Shown: positions 9,693 to 18,362, counted from the first letter of the stretch. The stretch is DNA of 64,000 nt from CAZOOR01 sp964581505 (GCA_964581505.1 CAZOOR010000007.1:1-64000), one strand, 5' to 3'. Notes: generated by a model from the sequence alone, not told the origin. Translations and numbers: made by a program.

Positions 9693-9974
9693 GTAAAAAA
9701 AATCAAATCAGTATTTTTACTAAATGTTTAGAATAAGTTTGTTATTTTTGTGTTTTTGGTATTGATATTGTATTGTAATGACTGATATTATCGAAAGTAA
9801 AAAATACGAGAAATTATTTGGCGGTAAATTTGAGTTGCTCGACCATAGAGAGCGGGACGGTGAATTCAATATGAAATTCGATTATAACCGTGCTATGGAT
9901 TTGCAGGCTGGCAAATCTCTGCCAATGTTGCGGCTCTACGGCTGGCAGCCTTGGGCAGTCTCTCTTGGTATGAA
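9693..9974 (+). repeat. 282-bp direct repeat, right copy (promoter and start of intact lipM-like gene)
   Basis: This is the intact partner of the repeat at 892-1172. It is in the same orientation and differs by nine substitutions and one base of length. The functional gene reads through its right end, so this copy is the parental or regenerated version and the left one is the leftover. Confidence 0.95.
9743..9750 (+). promoter_or_regulatory. Candidate Bacteroidota-type promoter box of the lipM-like gene
   Basis: TATTTTTG fits the Bacteroidota -7 consensus TAnnTTTG and lies 27 bases before the ATG at 9778. No clear TTTG -33 box is seen 19-21 bases upstream. The same box is preserved in the duplicated copy at 942-949. 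Confidence 0.45.
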
Positions 9975-10530
9975 CCAAAAGGAAAGTGATATTATGCCGG
10001 AACTTTGCCGCAAAAAAGATTTCGATATTGTCAGGCGTCCGACAGGTGGTCGTGCCGTTCTGCACGCACACGAACTCACTTATTGCGTAGTATTGAAAAT
10101 CCCGGACGGCTGGAGCGTTCACGATTGCTATCGCGAAATTCATACTTTTCTGGTTGACGGACTTCGGCGGCTTGGGTGCAAGGAATTGGAGTTCGAGAAA
10201 TCACAACCGGATTTCAAATCATTTTATGAAAATCAAACTCTATCGGTATCTTGCTTTGCAAGTGCCGCCCGCTACGAAATCGAATACAAAGGACGTAAAC
10301 TTGTTGGTAGTGCGCAGCATAATTATAACGGAGTGATGCTGCAACACGGCTCAATATTGATTAGCGAAGGACACGAACAATTATCCGAAGTTGCTAACCT
10401 AAAATCGGACAAAGAACGTCAAATATTGAAGAGATATATTTTGAAACATAGTTCGACAATTGAGGAAATATTGGGTAGGCAAGTCAAATACTCGGAAGTA
10501 GCAAATGCAATTAAATCCGTTTTTTATTAA
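9778..10530 (+). CDS. LipM/LplA-family octanoyl- or lipoyl-transferase
   Basis: The 250-residue protein belongs to the biotin/lipoate protein ligase fold. It attaches an octanoyl or lipoyl group to lipoyl domains of the 2-oxoacid dehydrogenases and the glycine-cleavage H protein. Visible motifs are RRPTGGRAVLH (residues 86-96), the acyl-accepting-lysine region GRKLVGSAQ (172-180, Lys174) and MLQHGSIL (187-194). Cys159 in SCFASAARYE sits where LipM octanoyltransferases carry their catalytic cysteine, which favours LipM over the ATP-using LplA. The predicted length suits LipM. It is followed after 17 bases by coaC. A dihydrolipoyl dehydrogenase gene lies further downstream, consistent with lipoyl metabolism. 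A broken copy of its 5' end lies at 977. Confidence 0.85.
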   Translation: MTDIIESKKYEKLFGGKFELLDHRERDGEFNMKFDYNRAMDLQAGKSLPMLRLYGWQPWAVSLGMNQKESDIMPELCRKKDFDIVRRPTGGRAVLHAHELTYCVVLKIPDGWSVHDCYREIHTFLVDGLRRLGCKELEFEKSQPDFKSFYENQTLSVSCFASAARYEIEYKGRKLVGSAQHNYNGVMLQHGSILISEGHEQLSEVANLKSDKERQILKRYILKHSSTIEEILGRQVKYSEVANAIKSVFY

Positions 10531-10547
10531 TAATCGGGCAAAATGAA

Positions 10548-11105
10548 ATGAATAATTTGGAAAATAAGAAAATAATTGTAGGCGTTACAGGTTCAATCGC
10601 CGCATACAAATCGGCATTATTAGTCAGAGAATTACGCAAATCCGGAGCCGAAGTAAATGTAGTAATGAGCGCCGCCGCCTGCGAGTTTATCACCTCACTG
10701 ACATTAGGCAATCTGTCGCAGAATCCCGTAATAAACGAGATGTTCGACGAGTCCGTGCAGAAGGGTGGTGCATGGCATATACATCTGGCACAGGAAGCCG
10801 ATTTAATGATTATTGCTCCCTGTACTGCGGCAACATTGGCTAAATTGGCAAGCGGGCTTTGCGACAACTCACTTGTTACGTTGGCAACGGCATTGCCGCA
10901 AACAACACCCCTATTAGTGGCTCCGGCGATGGATTCTACAATGTTGCTCAGCAAAGCGACACAGAGAAATATAAAGCAATTGGCTGATGACGGCGTTGTT
11001 ATTATACCACCGGCAGAAGGCGAATTGTCCTCGGGAATAGTTGGTCCCGGTCGCTTGCCGGAAATTGATGTACTAATGGACAATATTACAAATAGTATTA
11101 AATAG
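10548..11105 (+). CDS. coaC: Phosphopantothenoylcysteine decarboxylase (CoaC domain as separate protein)
   Basis: This FMN flavoprotein of 185 residues decarboxylates 4'-phosphopantothenoylcysteine to 4'-phosphopantetheine in coenzyme A synthesis. The N-terminal GVTGSIAAYK motif and the catalytic His in AWHIHL (His77) are present. The PxMN signature reads PAMD (Asp129), and the substrate-binding ACG loop reads SSG (Ser162 replaces Cys). I recall similar Asp and Ser variants in Bacteroidota CoaBC proteins, so this is probably a lineage variant. In most bacteria CoaC is fused to CoaB. Here it ends in TAG and CoaB begins 25 bases later in another frame. It is co-transcribed with the lipM-like gene. 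Confidence 0.88.
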   Translation: MNNLENKKIIVGVTGSIAAYKSALLVRELRKSGAEVNVVMSAAACEFITSLTLGNLSQNPVINEMFDESVQKGGAWHIHLAQEADLMIIAPCTAATLAKLASGLCDNSLVTLATALPQTTPLLVAPAMDSTMLLSKATQRNIKQLADDGVVIIPPAEGELSSGIVGPGRLPEIDVLMDNITNSIK

Positions 11106-11130
11106 CATTGTAATTAATGAGAACCTGAAT

Positions 11131-11802
11131 ATGAAAAATGAATTATCGAAGAATTTTTTTACCGGCAAACGATTACTAATAACAGCCGGTCCAACCGTAG
11201 AGCCGATAGATGATGTGCGATTCATTTCCAACCATTCGACCGGCAAAATGGGCTATGCTCTTGCGGCAGAAGCGGAAATGCTCGGTGCGAATGTAACGCT
11301 TGTTTCCGGTCCGGTACATATTCCACCACCTGAAAATGTAAACATTATCAACGTGCAGAGTGCCGAAGAAATGTTTCAAGCGGCGAGCAAGGTTTTTCCC
11401 GATTGCGATATAGCGATAATGACTGCCGCAGTTGCGGATTTTACGCCAAAAGTAAAGGTCAGTGGGAAAATCAAAAAGGATAACATAGGTAATTCAATGA
11501 CTATCGAACTTGTGCGAACAAAAGATATTCTTGCCGAACTATCAAAATCGAAATCTCCCAAACAAAAAGTGATTGGTTTTGCCCTCGAAAGCGAAAACGA
11601 AATCGAAAACGGCTTGAAAAAGCTACACAAAAAAAATTGCGATATGATTGTCGTCAATTCCGCATCTAAACCAAACAGCGGATTCGGCGGCGATATGAAT
11701 ACAATAACCATTATTACTACCGAAGGTAAACAGCAGGCATTCCCTCCAATGCTCAAAACCGACTGTGCAGTCGAAATACTGAAAACCGCCGCCACGCTTT
11801 AA
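11131..11802 (+). CDS. coaB: Phosphopantothenate--cysteine ligase (CoaB domain as separate protein)
   Basis: The 223-residue protein condenses phosphopantothenate with cysteine, the step before CoaC in coenzyme A synthesis. Family motifs are clear: ITAGPTVEPIDDVRFISN and STGKMGYALA near the N-terminus, AAVADF near residue 100, the Lys-rich KIKK segment that follows it, and IVVNS near residue 178. It corresponds to the C-terminal half of the usual CoaBC fusion. Its reading frame is open upstream as far as 11077, overlapping the last nine codons of coaC, so one net frameshift would join the two. A true split gene, a recent indel or a sequencing error are all possible. The intact ATG and complete domain favour a working separate protein. 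Confidence 0.88.
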   Translation: MKNELSKNFFTGKRLLITAGPTVEPIDDVRFISNHSTGKMGYALAAEAEMLGANVTLVSGPVHIPPPENVNIINVQSAEEMFQAASKVFPDCDIAIMTAAVADFTPKVKVSGKIKKDNIGNSMTIELVRTKDILAELSKSKSPKQKVIGFALESENEIENGLKKLHKKNCDMIVVNSASKPNSGFGGDMNTITIITTEGKQQAFPPMLKTDCAVEILKTAATL

Positions 11803-12257
11803 AATATTTACCATCAGTTCTAATGGGGAGTTGTCTTTTACCATTCAATTCCCCGCTTTAGCGGCTGGGTGGTTTGTCTTTTTTGCAGGGGGTATGGGGG
11901 TGGGTTCAAGAGCAGTAAACAGCCGACTCTCCCAATCACTAATGAGATTCCTACACCCGCAGAAATCTCATTAAGCAATTAATAGATGTTCTACAAAGTG
12001 TGAGCGGCGGGGCGGATTTTACACACTTCATTTCCAAATCGTTATGTCTGTTTATCATTTTTGCCCTCCATTGCTTATAGTCGTTGTTATTCGGAGTGAT
12101 TATTTAACATTATAAGTGTCGTTCATTTCTGAATTTTAATGGCAAAATTCTCAGTAGACAGAGTTTTTTACAAGCCAAAAAAAGAATAATTAAATTTGCT
12201 ATTCGTTTCTTTAGTTCTATATAAGAAATTTGAAAAACAATAAATTACGGGGTAAAT
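11803..12257. other. Long intergenic region with degenerate palindromic repeats
   Basis: This 455-base gap holds no convincing gene. It contains a short palindrome, CCGCTTTAGCGG (about 11853-11864), a G-rich GGGGGTATGGGGGTGGG run (about 11887-11903), and an inverted copy of the AGTCGGCTG-type repeat (about 11921-11932) that also occurs near 63540-63580. A further inverted pair, GAGATT and AATCTC, flanks 11945-11970. The stretch next to lpdA has a possible TAnnTTTG box (TAAATTTG, 12191-12198). Confidence 0.55.
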
Positions 12258-13658
12258 ATGAGTAATCATGATTGTGATGTTGCTGTTATCGGTTCGGGTC
12301 CCGGTGGCTATGTAGCGGCTATCAGGGCTTCGCAGCTCGGGCTTAAAACAATTTGCATTGAGAAAGGCGAACTCGGCGGTGTTTGCCTGAATATTGGTTG
12401 TATTCCGACAAAAGCACTGCTCAAAAGTGCCGAATATATGGATTTTGTTAAGCATTCCGCCGACTTCGGTATCGAAATCACAGACTACAAAGTGAATTTC
12501 GGACAGGTTATAAAACGCAGCCGTGAAGTTGCCGGTAAAATGTCTAAGGGCGTTGCCTTCCTTTTCAAAAAATATAAGGTTGAATCCCTAAAAGGCACTG
12601 CTTCGATTAAATCGAAAAATACGCTTGAAGTTAAAGATGATGACGGCAATACTCATACCGTTAATGCAAAAAATATTATCATCGCAACCGGCGCACGTCC
12701 GCGTATGTTCCCGGGTATTGATGTTGATTATAAAAACGTAATAACAAGTACTGAAGCAATGCTTCAACCCAAAGTACTGGAAAGTATAATTATTATGGGT
12801 GCAGGTGCTATCGGTGTAGAGTTCGCATATTTTTATAATGCTTTCGGTGCTAAGGTTACTATTATCGAAATGCTTGACCGCATACTTCCTATTGAGGACA
12901 AGGACGTATCGAATGAATTGAAACGCCACTACAAAAAAGCCGGTGTTAAACTTATGCTCAACACAAAAGTACTTTCCGCAAAAGCAGACGGCGGAAAGGC
13001 AGTTGTCGAAATTGAGAAAAAAGACGGCACTAAGGAAATTTTATCGGCGGATTTGGCTCTGAATGCTATCGGTATTCAGGCAAATATTGAGAACATAGGA
13101 CTTGAAACACTCGGCATAGAACTTGACCGCGGCTTTATCAAAGTTGATGAATATCTACGCACTAATATCGAAGGAGTCTATGCTATCGGCGATGTGGCAG
13201 GACCGCCATGGCTGGCTCATAAAGCGTCCGCCGAAGCAATCGTTTGTGCAGAGCAAATCGCAGGACACAAACCGCAGGCAATTGATTACAAGAATATCCC
13301 GGGTTGCACATACAGCCACCCGCAAGTGGCAAGTGTAGGTATGACGGAAGCACAAGCAAAAGATGCGGGCTACGATGTCAAAATCGGCAAATTTCCGTTT
13401 ACTGCAAGCGGCAAAGCACACGGCATAGGCGAAGCAAAGGGTTTTGTTAAAATTGTCTTTGACGAGAAATATGGTGAAATCCTCGGGGCGCATATGATTG
13501 GACCAGATGTAACCGAACTGATTGCTGAAATCGGACTGGCACGTTCGCTTGACGCTACGGCACAGACTTTGTTCAAGACCATTCACGCACACCCGACATT
13601 GAGCGAGGCAATTATGGAAGCATCGGCGGCGGCGTATGGCGAAGCAGTTAATATATAA
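12258..13658 (+). CDS. lpdA: Dihydrolipoyl dehydrogenase (E3)
   Basis: This 466-residue flavoenzyme reoxidises dihydrolipoamide on 2-oxoacid dehydrogenase complexes and the glycine cleavage system, passing electrons to NAD+. It has an N-terminal FAD-binding GSGPGGYVAA motif and the redox disulfide CLNIGC (Cys43 and Cys48). An NAD-binding GAGAIGVEFA motif lies near residue 180, the second FAD motif AIGDVAG near residue 313, and the C-terminal active-site HPTLSE (His445, Glu450). The length is normal for the family. It sits just downstream of the CoA and lipoyl genes, matching the cofactor theme, but a 455-base gap implies its own promoter. The next gene, aat, follows closely. Confidence 0.97.
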   Translation: MSNHDCDVAVIGSGPGGYVAAIRASQLGLKTICIEKGELGGVCLNIGCIPTKALLKSAEYMDFVKHSADFGIEITDYKVNFGQVIKRSREVAGKMSKGVAFLFKKYKVESLKGTASIKSKNTLEVKDDDGNTHTVNAKNIIIATGARPRMFPGIDVDYKNVITSTEAMLQPKVLESIIIMGAGAIGVEFAYFYNAFGAKVTIIEMLDRILPIEDKDVSNELKRHYKKAGVKLMLNTKVLSAKADGGKAVVEIEKKDGTKEILSADLALNAIGIQANIENIGLETLGIELDRGFIKVDEYLRTNIEGVYAIGDVAGPPWLAHKASAEAIVCAEQIAGHKPQAIDYKNIPGCTYSHPQVASVGMTEAQAKDAGYDVKIGKFPFTASGKAHGIGEAKGFVKIVFDEKYGEILGAHMIGPDVTELIAEIGLARSLDATAQTLFKTIHAHPTLSEAIMEASAAAYGEAVNI

Positions 13659-13709
13659 TTGAATAATTAGGGAAGAGTCGTGCTTTGTTGTGCGGCTCTT
13701 TTCACTGCT

Positions 13710-14312
13710 ATGAATACGGACTCTTCACACATATTGCATAATATTATACCTCCGCAAGTCTTGCTAACGGCATATCGCGAGGGCTTTTTCCCTATGGCAG
13801 AAGAAAGAAACGGTGCGATTTACTGGCACTTTGCCGACCCGCGGGCTATCATTCCTCTTGACAAAATCAAGCCACATAAGTCTGTCAGACAAACAATTCG
13901 CCGTGAAAATCTGGAATTTAAGATTGATAATAATTTCGAGACTGTTATTCGCAAATGTGCCGCCCGCGAAGAAACATGGATAAGTGATGAACTGATTGAT
14001 TCTTATATTAATCTGCATCACTTCGGCTACGCCCATTCAGTCGAGACATACAGAAACGGAGAACTTGTCGGCGGACTGTACGGTGTCGCCATAGGCGGAG
14101 CATTTTTCGGTGAGTCAATGTTTTCGGAAACCAGCAATGCCTCGAAGGCGGCTTTTTTCTATCTCGGTTATCATTTGATTAACAGGGGTTTTGTCTTGCT
14201 CGATTCGCAATATATAAACGAACACACAAAACTGCTCGGTGCTATTGAAATCCCCGGCTCCGTCTATTTGGATATTTTGAAAAGAGCAATAAGAATGCCT
14301 GTTACGTTCTGA
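13710..14312 (+). CDS. aat: Leucyl/phenylalanyl-tRNA--protein transferase
   Basis: The protein of about 200 residues adds Leu or Phe from a charged tRNA to proteins with N-terminal Lys or Arg, marking them for ClpS-ClpAP degradation. Family motifs include AYREGFFPM near the N-terminus, IYWHFADPR, GYAHSVETYRNGELVGGLYG and GGAFFGESMFS followed by ASK. The start is taken at 13710; the frame is open to an ATG-less TTG-type start at 13680 that would add ten hydrophobic residues. It follows lpdA by about 50 bases on the same strand. It converges on the leftward thioredoxin-like gene with 37 bases between stops. Confidence 0.95.
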   Translation: MNTDSSHILHNIIPPQVLLTAYREGFFPMAEERNGAIYWHFADPRAIIPLDKIKPHKSVRQTIRRENLEFKIDNNFETVIRKCAAREETWISDELIDSYINLHHFGYAHSVETYRNGELVGGLYGVAIGGAFFGESMFSETSNASKAAFFYLGYHLINRGFVLLDSQYINEHTKLLGAIEIPGSVYLDILKRAIRMPVTF

Positions 14313-14349
14313 TTTGTTCAAATTGTATTACGGCTTCGATTGCTCGGGT

Positions 14350-14871
14350 TTAATGCTTTTCTTCAGATAGTTTGGTTAAACTAAAATGAAATTTTTCTAA
14401 CTCTTTAAATGAATAGAAACGAACATTACTATCAACATTCAACAATATTGCCGGTGTTTTAACAATGTTAAAGAAACCAAATAAACCACCTTTTACATCA
14501 ACAGGTGGCCAGTCATCAATAGAATCATGAGAGTCAAAAAATACCGATTTAACATTTATTTTTTTTGAAATAAATGAGAGCATTTCCCTTCTATTTATTG
14601 TACTATTTCCTGTTCGAGAAATAATTGAAATACTATCAATCTTTTCTTTTTTCATTGATGAAATAATTTTTTTCACACAGTCGAAACAGGAATAATTATT
14701 ATAAAAAATTATAAGTGAACTTTCCTTTAATAATTCTTCAAAACTAATAGTATCTTTTGTAATCTTGATGACTTCAAATGAAGAAAATTCAGAAATTAAA
14801 TACTTTTTTTGAGCATTCAATAATGAAATAGGAAAAATAATAAATATCCCTATAAATAAAATTATTTTCAT
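14350..14871 (-). CDS. Exported thioredoxin-like protein with a CFDC motif
   Basis: The 173-residue product has an N-terminal signal peptide ending in SLLNA-Q (about residue 20). A beta strand (SLIIFYNNYSC) is followed by the dicysteine motif CFDC, placed as in TlpA/thioredoxin-fold proteins. The rest, a helix and then a predicted cis-Pro segment VKTPAIL, also fits this fold. It probably acts in periplasmic disulfide exchange. Its ATG overlaps the stop of the upstream lipoprotein gene by four bases, so the two are translationally coupled. Base use is noticeably more AT-rich than in the flanking metabolic genes, which may mean recent acquisition. Confidence 0.68.
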   Translation of the reverse strand: MKIILFIGIFIIFPISLLNAQKKYLISEFSSFEVIKITKDTISFEELLKESSLIIFYNNYSCFDCVKKIISSMKKEKIDSISIISRTGNSTINRREMLSFISKKINVKSVFFDSHDSIDDWPPVDVKGGLFGFFNIVKTPAILLNVDSNVRFYSFKELEKFHFSLTKLSEEKH

Positions 14872-16079
14872 TTTATTCCCTTATATTTTCTAATAATGAT
14901 AGAATATTTCATATTGTTATTAACAAAATAATCATTTATTTTTTCAAGTAATTCCTGATACGTTATATCTTGATATATTGAAATTGGTATTGGTTGAATA
15001 TCAATTAGATAATTATCCATGACAATATAATTATTATAAAATGGCAATATTTTTGTGTCAATAAATTTATTGTCCATATTTGGAATTTTATCTGTCAATT
15101 TTAATTTTAGTGGTTCGAATTTATTATTCGTTTTATTATATTTCCATATATCATATAGTTCTTTTTTCTTAATATTTTTTATTGGGATAGTCCAATTAAT
15201 TAATAATAAAGAATCATTAATGAAGTTTATCTTTCTAATAAATGACATATCGAAATAGTATGGTCTTAACATATCAATATAATATTTTGCAGTATGATTT
15301 TTAATTTTTGAAGGCTTAATGTCTTTATATAAACTTTCATCTATTTTAACCCAATCTTTATGTCTATAACTAATAGTATTTACATTATTTAGGTCATAGT
15401 CATATAATCTCAATTTGTATTTGTCTATTTCGGAAACAATAAAACATTTCTTTGAAATAGCAACAAATTTAGTGGGTGAAAAATAAGAAAATTGATAATT
15501 TTCAGGATCTTTAATATCATAATTATTCAAAGTATTATCTGATAAATTATAAATTCCCAAATGTGTACGTGTCTTGGTATTTCTATTTGAACTATATATA
15601 CCTGATTCCATTAGGAATAGCTTGTTATCAACAAATTTGATGTATGTATAAGGACGTGGTACTGATATTGAATTTATTATATGTTTATTGTGCCTATCAT
15701 AAATTGATAATCTTTTGTCCCAATCTATTAAAAAGAAGAAATCATTAGATACTTCAATATTCTTAAAGTGCAAATCTTTAAGACTATCGGGTAGATTCAA
15801 CCTGATTTCTTTTAATTTCCTGTTCTTTAAGTCATATTTAATAATTTTATTTATTTGCTTATGCTTTGAATCAACCAAATATTTATTTGGATAAATATAT
15901 AAATTATCATTTTCTATCGCAAAGCAAGGTGACTCAGATTCATCAATACCATCAAGAGTTAAAACAGTATCTATTTCAAAAACTTGATTAATATATAATT
16001 CTTTATTGTCTGTCTTTACTGACGTGCAGGCAATAAGCCCAAATAATAATATTGGCAATAATTGAACGATTCTTCTCAT
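14868..16079 (-). CDS. Lipoprotein with predicted beta-propeller fold
   Basis: The 403-residue product starts with a lipoprotein signal peptide and lipobox (LIAC, cysteine at about residue 18). The body is almost entirely beta strands with recurring Tyr, Asp and Asn turns. It resembles the six-bladed propeller lipoproteins common in Bacteroidota (DUF4934/BF3164-type), but I cannot confirm blade number by eye. It is coupled by a four-base ATGA overlap to the thioredoxin-like gene. Propeller lipoproteins with thioredoxin-fold partners occur together in Bacteroides-type genomes. The function is unknown. Codon use is strongly AT-biased. Confidence 0.62.
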   Translation of the reverse strand: MRRIVQLLPILLFGLIACTSVKTDNKELYINQVFEIDTVLTLDGIDESESPCFAIENDNLYIYPNKYLVDSKHKQINKIIKYDLKNRKLKEIRLNLPDSLKDLHFKNIEVSNDFFFLIDWDKRLSIYDRHNKHIINSISVPRPYTYIKFVDNKLFLMESGIYSSNRNTKTRTHLGIYNLSDNTLNNYDIKDPENYQFSYFSPTKFVAISKKCFIVSEIDKYKLRLYDYDLNNVNTISYRHKDWVKIDESLYKDIKPSKIKNHTAKYYIDMLRPYYFDMSFIRKINFINDSLLLINWTIPIKNIKKKELYDIWKYNKTNNKFEPLKLKLTDKIPNMDNKFIDTKILPFYNNYIVMDNYLIDIQPIPISIYQDITYQELLEKINDYFVNNNMKYSIIIRKYKGIK

Positions 16080-16462
16080 TGTTTTGCTCCAAATTGTCTT
16101 AAAAAACGTATTTATATCTTACTACTAATTTTGCAGTATTTTGTCTCGAATGCTATGGTAGCAATTTAAAAAACATTTTAATAATAAACAAAAAATAATA
16201 TTATTAAATATGCAAAACATATAAAATAGCTTCGATAGCGATTGCCGATATACTTATGATTTTTTTATAAATATATTATAAGTAAACTATAAAAAATATA
16301 TAAGTATGCAGTATTGTCTCCGTATTGCAGTAAATCGTTTAATTCAAATAGTAATAGGAATAATTTGGGACAAAAGATATTTTTTTTATTATTTGAGCAA
16401 AATTTTACTTATATTTATAAAATTGATAATAAAATTAATTTAATATTATGGTTCGATTTGAA
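16080..16462. other. Very AT-rich divergent intergenic region
   Basis: About 380 bases separate the leftward lipoprotein gene from the rightward OmpA-type gene. The region is made of A/T runs with no open frame, hairpin or RNA gene that I can support. It must carry both promoters, but no clear TAnnTTTG box stands out. Confidence 0.5.
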
Positions 16463-18352
16463 ATGAGAAAAATAATAATATCGTCTCTCGCTTTGATTGC
16501 GTTATTGATTGCAGGTTGCACACTTCCGAAAATGCCAGGCAAGAATGTAGTATGCCCGCCACCACCGCCGCAGAACTGCCGGACTCTTGTATGGCATGGT
16601 ATAGATGTGGATACTAGCAAATCTTATCGCGAAATAGCTGATAAATACTATCTTTTTTCACCTGTCTATTCGCTGAATACTTCCGATAACGAGTGGAGCT
16701 TGGCTTTTATTGATAGGACGCGTGCTGTGCTGACCTTCGATGATGAAGATATTCAAACAATGATGATAGCCAAATTTACTACAGATACAAAAGCAGTATT
16801 CGAATCCGGTATTGGTACTCCGTTCGAGAGTAGTAACGGCGCAATCTCAATAAGAGATAACAAAGTAGTTATTGCGGCATCATCGGACCCGGCGGATAGT
16901 TCCGAACTTATTGGCAATTCTAATCTATATACTGCTGTACTGCACGGCAATATGATTAAAAATGTAAAATATATGGGCGACAAAGTGCATAAAGACGTTT
17001 GGTCTTGGGAGTCGCACCCCACAATATCGAAAGACGGAAATGTCGTATTCTTTGCTTCGGACAGAAATATTAAAAATGGCACGGATATTTTCTTTAGTGT
17101 CCGACTTGCAGGGAATAAATGGAGCGAACCGCTGGCACTTAATGAGAACATTAATACAGATTGCGAAGAGATTACACCGTTCCTGACAGAAGACGGCAAA
17201 GCACTATATTTTTCATCTTGCGGACACGAGACAGTAGGGGGGTATGACATATTTGTTTCAAACATTAAGCGGGACTTTTGGACAGCTGTTGCAAGTAAGG
17301 ATATGAATAAAATTCGCAATGCCGTTAAGTTCTTTTCAAAGGCAAGAAATCTGAAGCCACCACTAAATACAGTGGCAGATGAAATATTTCCGTCCAGTCC
17401 GGAAGACCCTAAGAATATCTTGTTCTATTCATCAAATCAGGCATCAGCCGGCATACATAGTATATTGTTCAGACGTGGCGGATTTGATATTTACAGACGA
17501 AGACTTGTGCAGGGTAAGATGAAACAAATAGTTAAGCAAGACCGTGATATAAATATTAATATTAATTCGCCGGAAGTTATTTCTAAAATTTCTACTGATA
17601 TTGAGTTCTCACCAACCTATAAATTGAAAGGTACCGTGTATAATGAAGAAACCCACGAGCCTGTACCTTATGCTGATGTTATTATCAAGCAGTTAGATGG
17701 CGATAAGGAAACAATAGAGCGTGAACATTATTTGGATAGAGGACGCGAAGTAGATATTTCTTCGCAAGGTGGGGATAAATATTTTGACAGTTTCAAAATC
17801 AATGCTGATGAAAAAGGTGATTACGAAGTTGTCCTCGAAAAAGATAGAACTTATCAGGTAACTGCTCAGAAGGAAGATATGTTTTTTGATTCATTCAAAA
17901 CTCGTATAGAGAAAGAAGACCCGCGCGTTGAAATTAAGAAGGATTTATTTGTACCACCGGCTCTTACACTGAGAATTAATTTCCCTGTGGACCAATATAA
18001 AAGACCATACAAATATACAATTGATACAAACGGTATAGAGACAAATCAAATGTGGAAAGAAGCAATTGATTTGTTGGCACAAAATCTTCTTATTTCAAAA
18101 GATGTTGTTGATACACTTGTGTTAATCGGACATACGGACGACCAAGGCAGAGATAAATACAATTATAAACTCGGGCTAAATCGTGTGAAATTTATTATCG
18201 GACAGCTGGTAAAGCGTGGTGTGCCGAGGGGAATACTTGTGGGTAAGTCCGCCGGTGAAAGCGAACTATTACCGAGACGTACGGGCGAAAGTAAGAAAAT
18301 GTGGCGCAAGCGTTGCCGCCGCGTAGAATTGCAAAAAATATTGAAAAAATAA
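16463..18352 (+). CDS. OmpA-family lipoprotein with PD40-type beta-propeller repeats
   Basis: The start is taken at the ATG at 16463, giving a signal peptide with lipobox IAGC (Cys about residue 19) and a 629-residue protein. The middle holds PD40/TolB-type propeller segments (for example the HPTISKDGNVVFFASDR and GGYDIFVS motifs). A carboxypeptidase-regulatory-like beta domain follows (about residues 390-500, LKGTVYNEETHEPVPYADV). The C-terminus is a peptidoglycan-binding OmpA domain with LVLIGHTDDQG and NRVKFI. This order is typical of Bacteroidota envelope proteins that tie the outer membrane to the cell wall. It precedes the PBP1A gene by ten bases, so the two envelope genes form an operon. 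Confidence 0.9.
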   Translation: MRKIIISSLALIALLIAGCTLPKMPGKNVVCPPPPPQNCRTLVWHGIDVDTSKSYREIADKYYLFSPVYSLNTSDNEWSLAFIDRTRAVLTFDDEDIQTMMIAKFTTDTKAVFESGIGTPFESSNGAISIRDNKVVIAASSDPADSSELIGNSNLYTAVLHGNMIKNVKYMGDKVHKDVWSWESHPTISKDGNVVFFASDRNIKNGTDIFFSVRLAGNKWSEPLALNENINTDCEEITPFLTEDGKALYFSSCGHETVGGYDIFVSNIKRDFWTAVASKDMNKIRNAVKFFSKARNLKPPLNTVADEIFPSSPEDPKNILFYSSNQASAGIHSILFRRGGFDIYRRRLVQGKMKQIVKQDRDINININSPEVISKISTDIEFSPTYKLKGTVYNEETHEPVPYADVIIKQLDGDKETIEREHYLDRGREVDISSQGGDKYFDSFKINADEKGDYEVVLEKDRTYQVTAQKEDMFFDSFKTRIEKEDPRVEIKKDLFVPPALTLRINFPVDQYKRPYKYTIDTNGIETNQMWKEAIDLLAQNLLISKDVVDTLVLIGHTDDQGRDKYNYKLGLNRVKFIIGQLVKRGVPRGILVGKSAGESELLPRRTGESKKMWRKRCRRVELQKILKK

Positions 18353-18362
18353 TAATGAGACT

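Noticed and set aside
9359..9777. A tRNA or integration attachment site beside the direct repeat
   Set aside because: No cloverleaf or CCA-type end was found near either repeat copy, so a tRNA-targeting integrase is not supported.
10511..11083. A 190-codon leftward frame opposite coaC
   Set aside because: It mirrors the coaC codons and has no motif; coaC has full family support.
11803..12257. A possible small RNA or riboswitch before lpdA
   Set aside because: No known riboswitch core or conserved fold could be recognised; the repeats and G-rich run explain the structure better.
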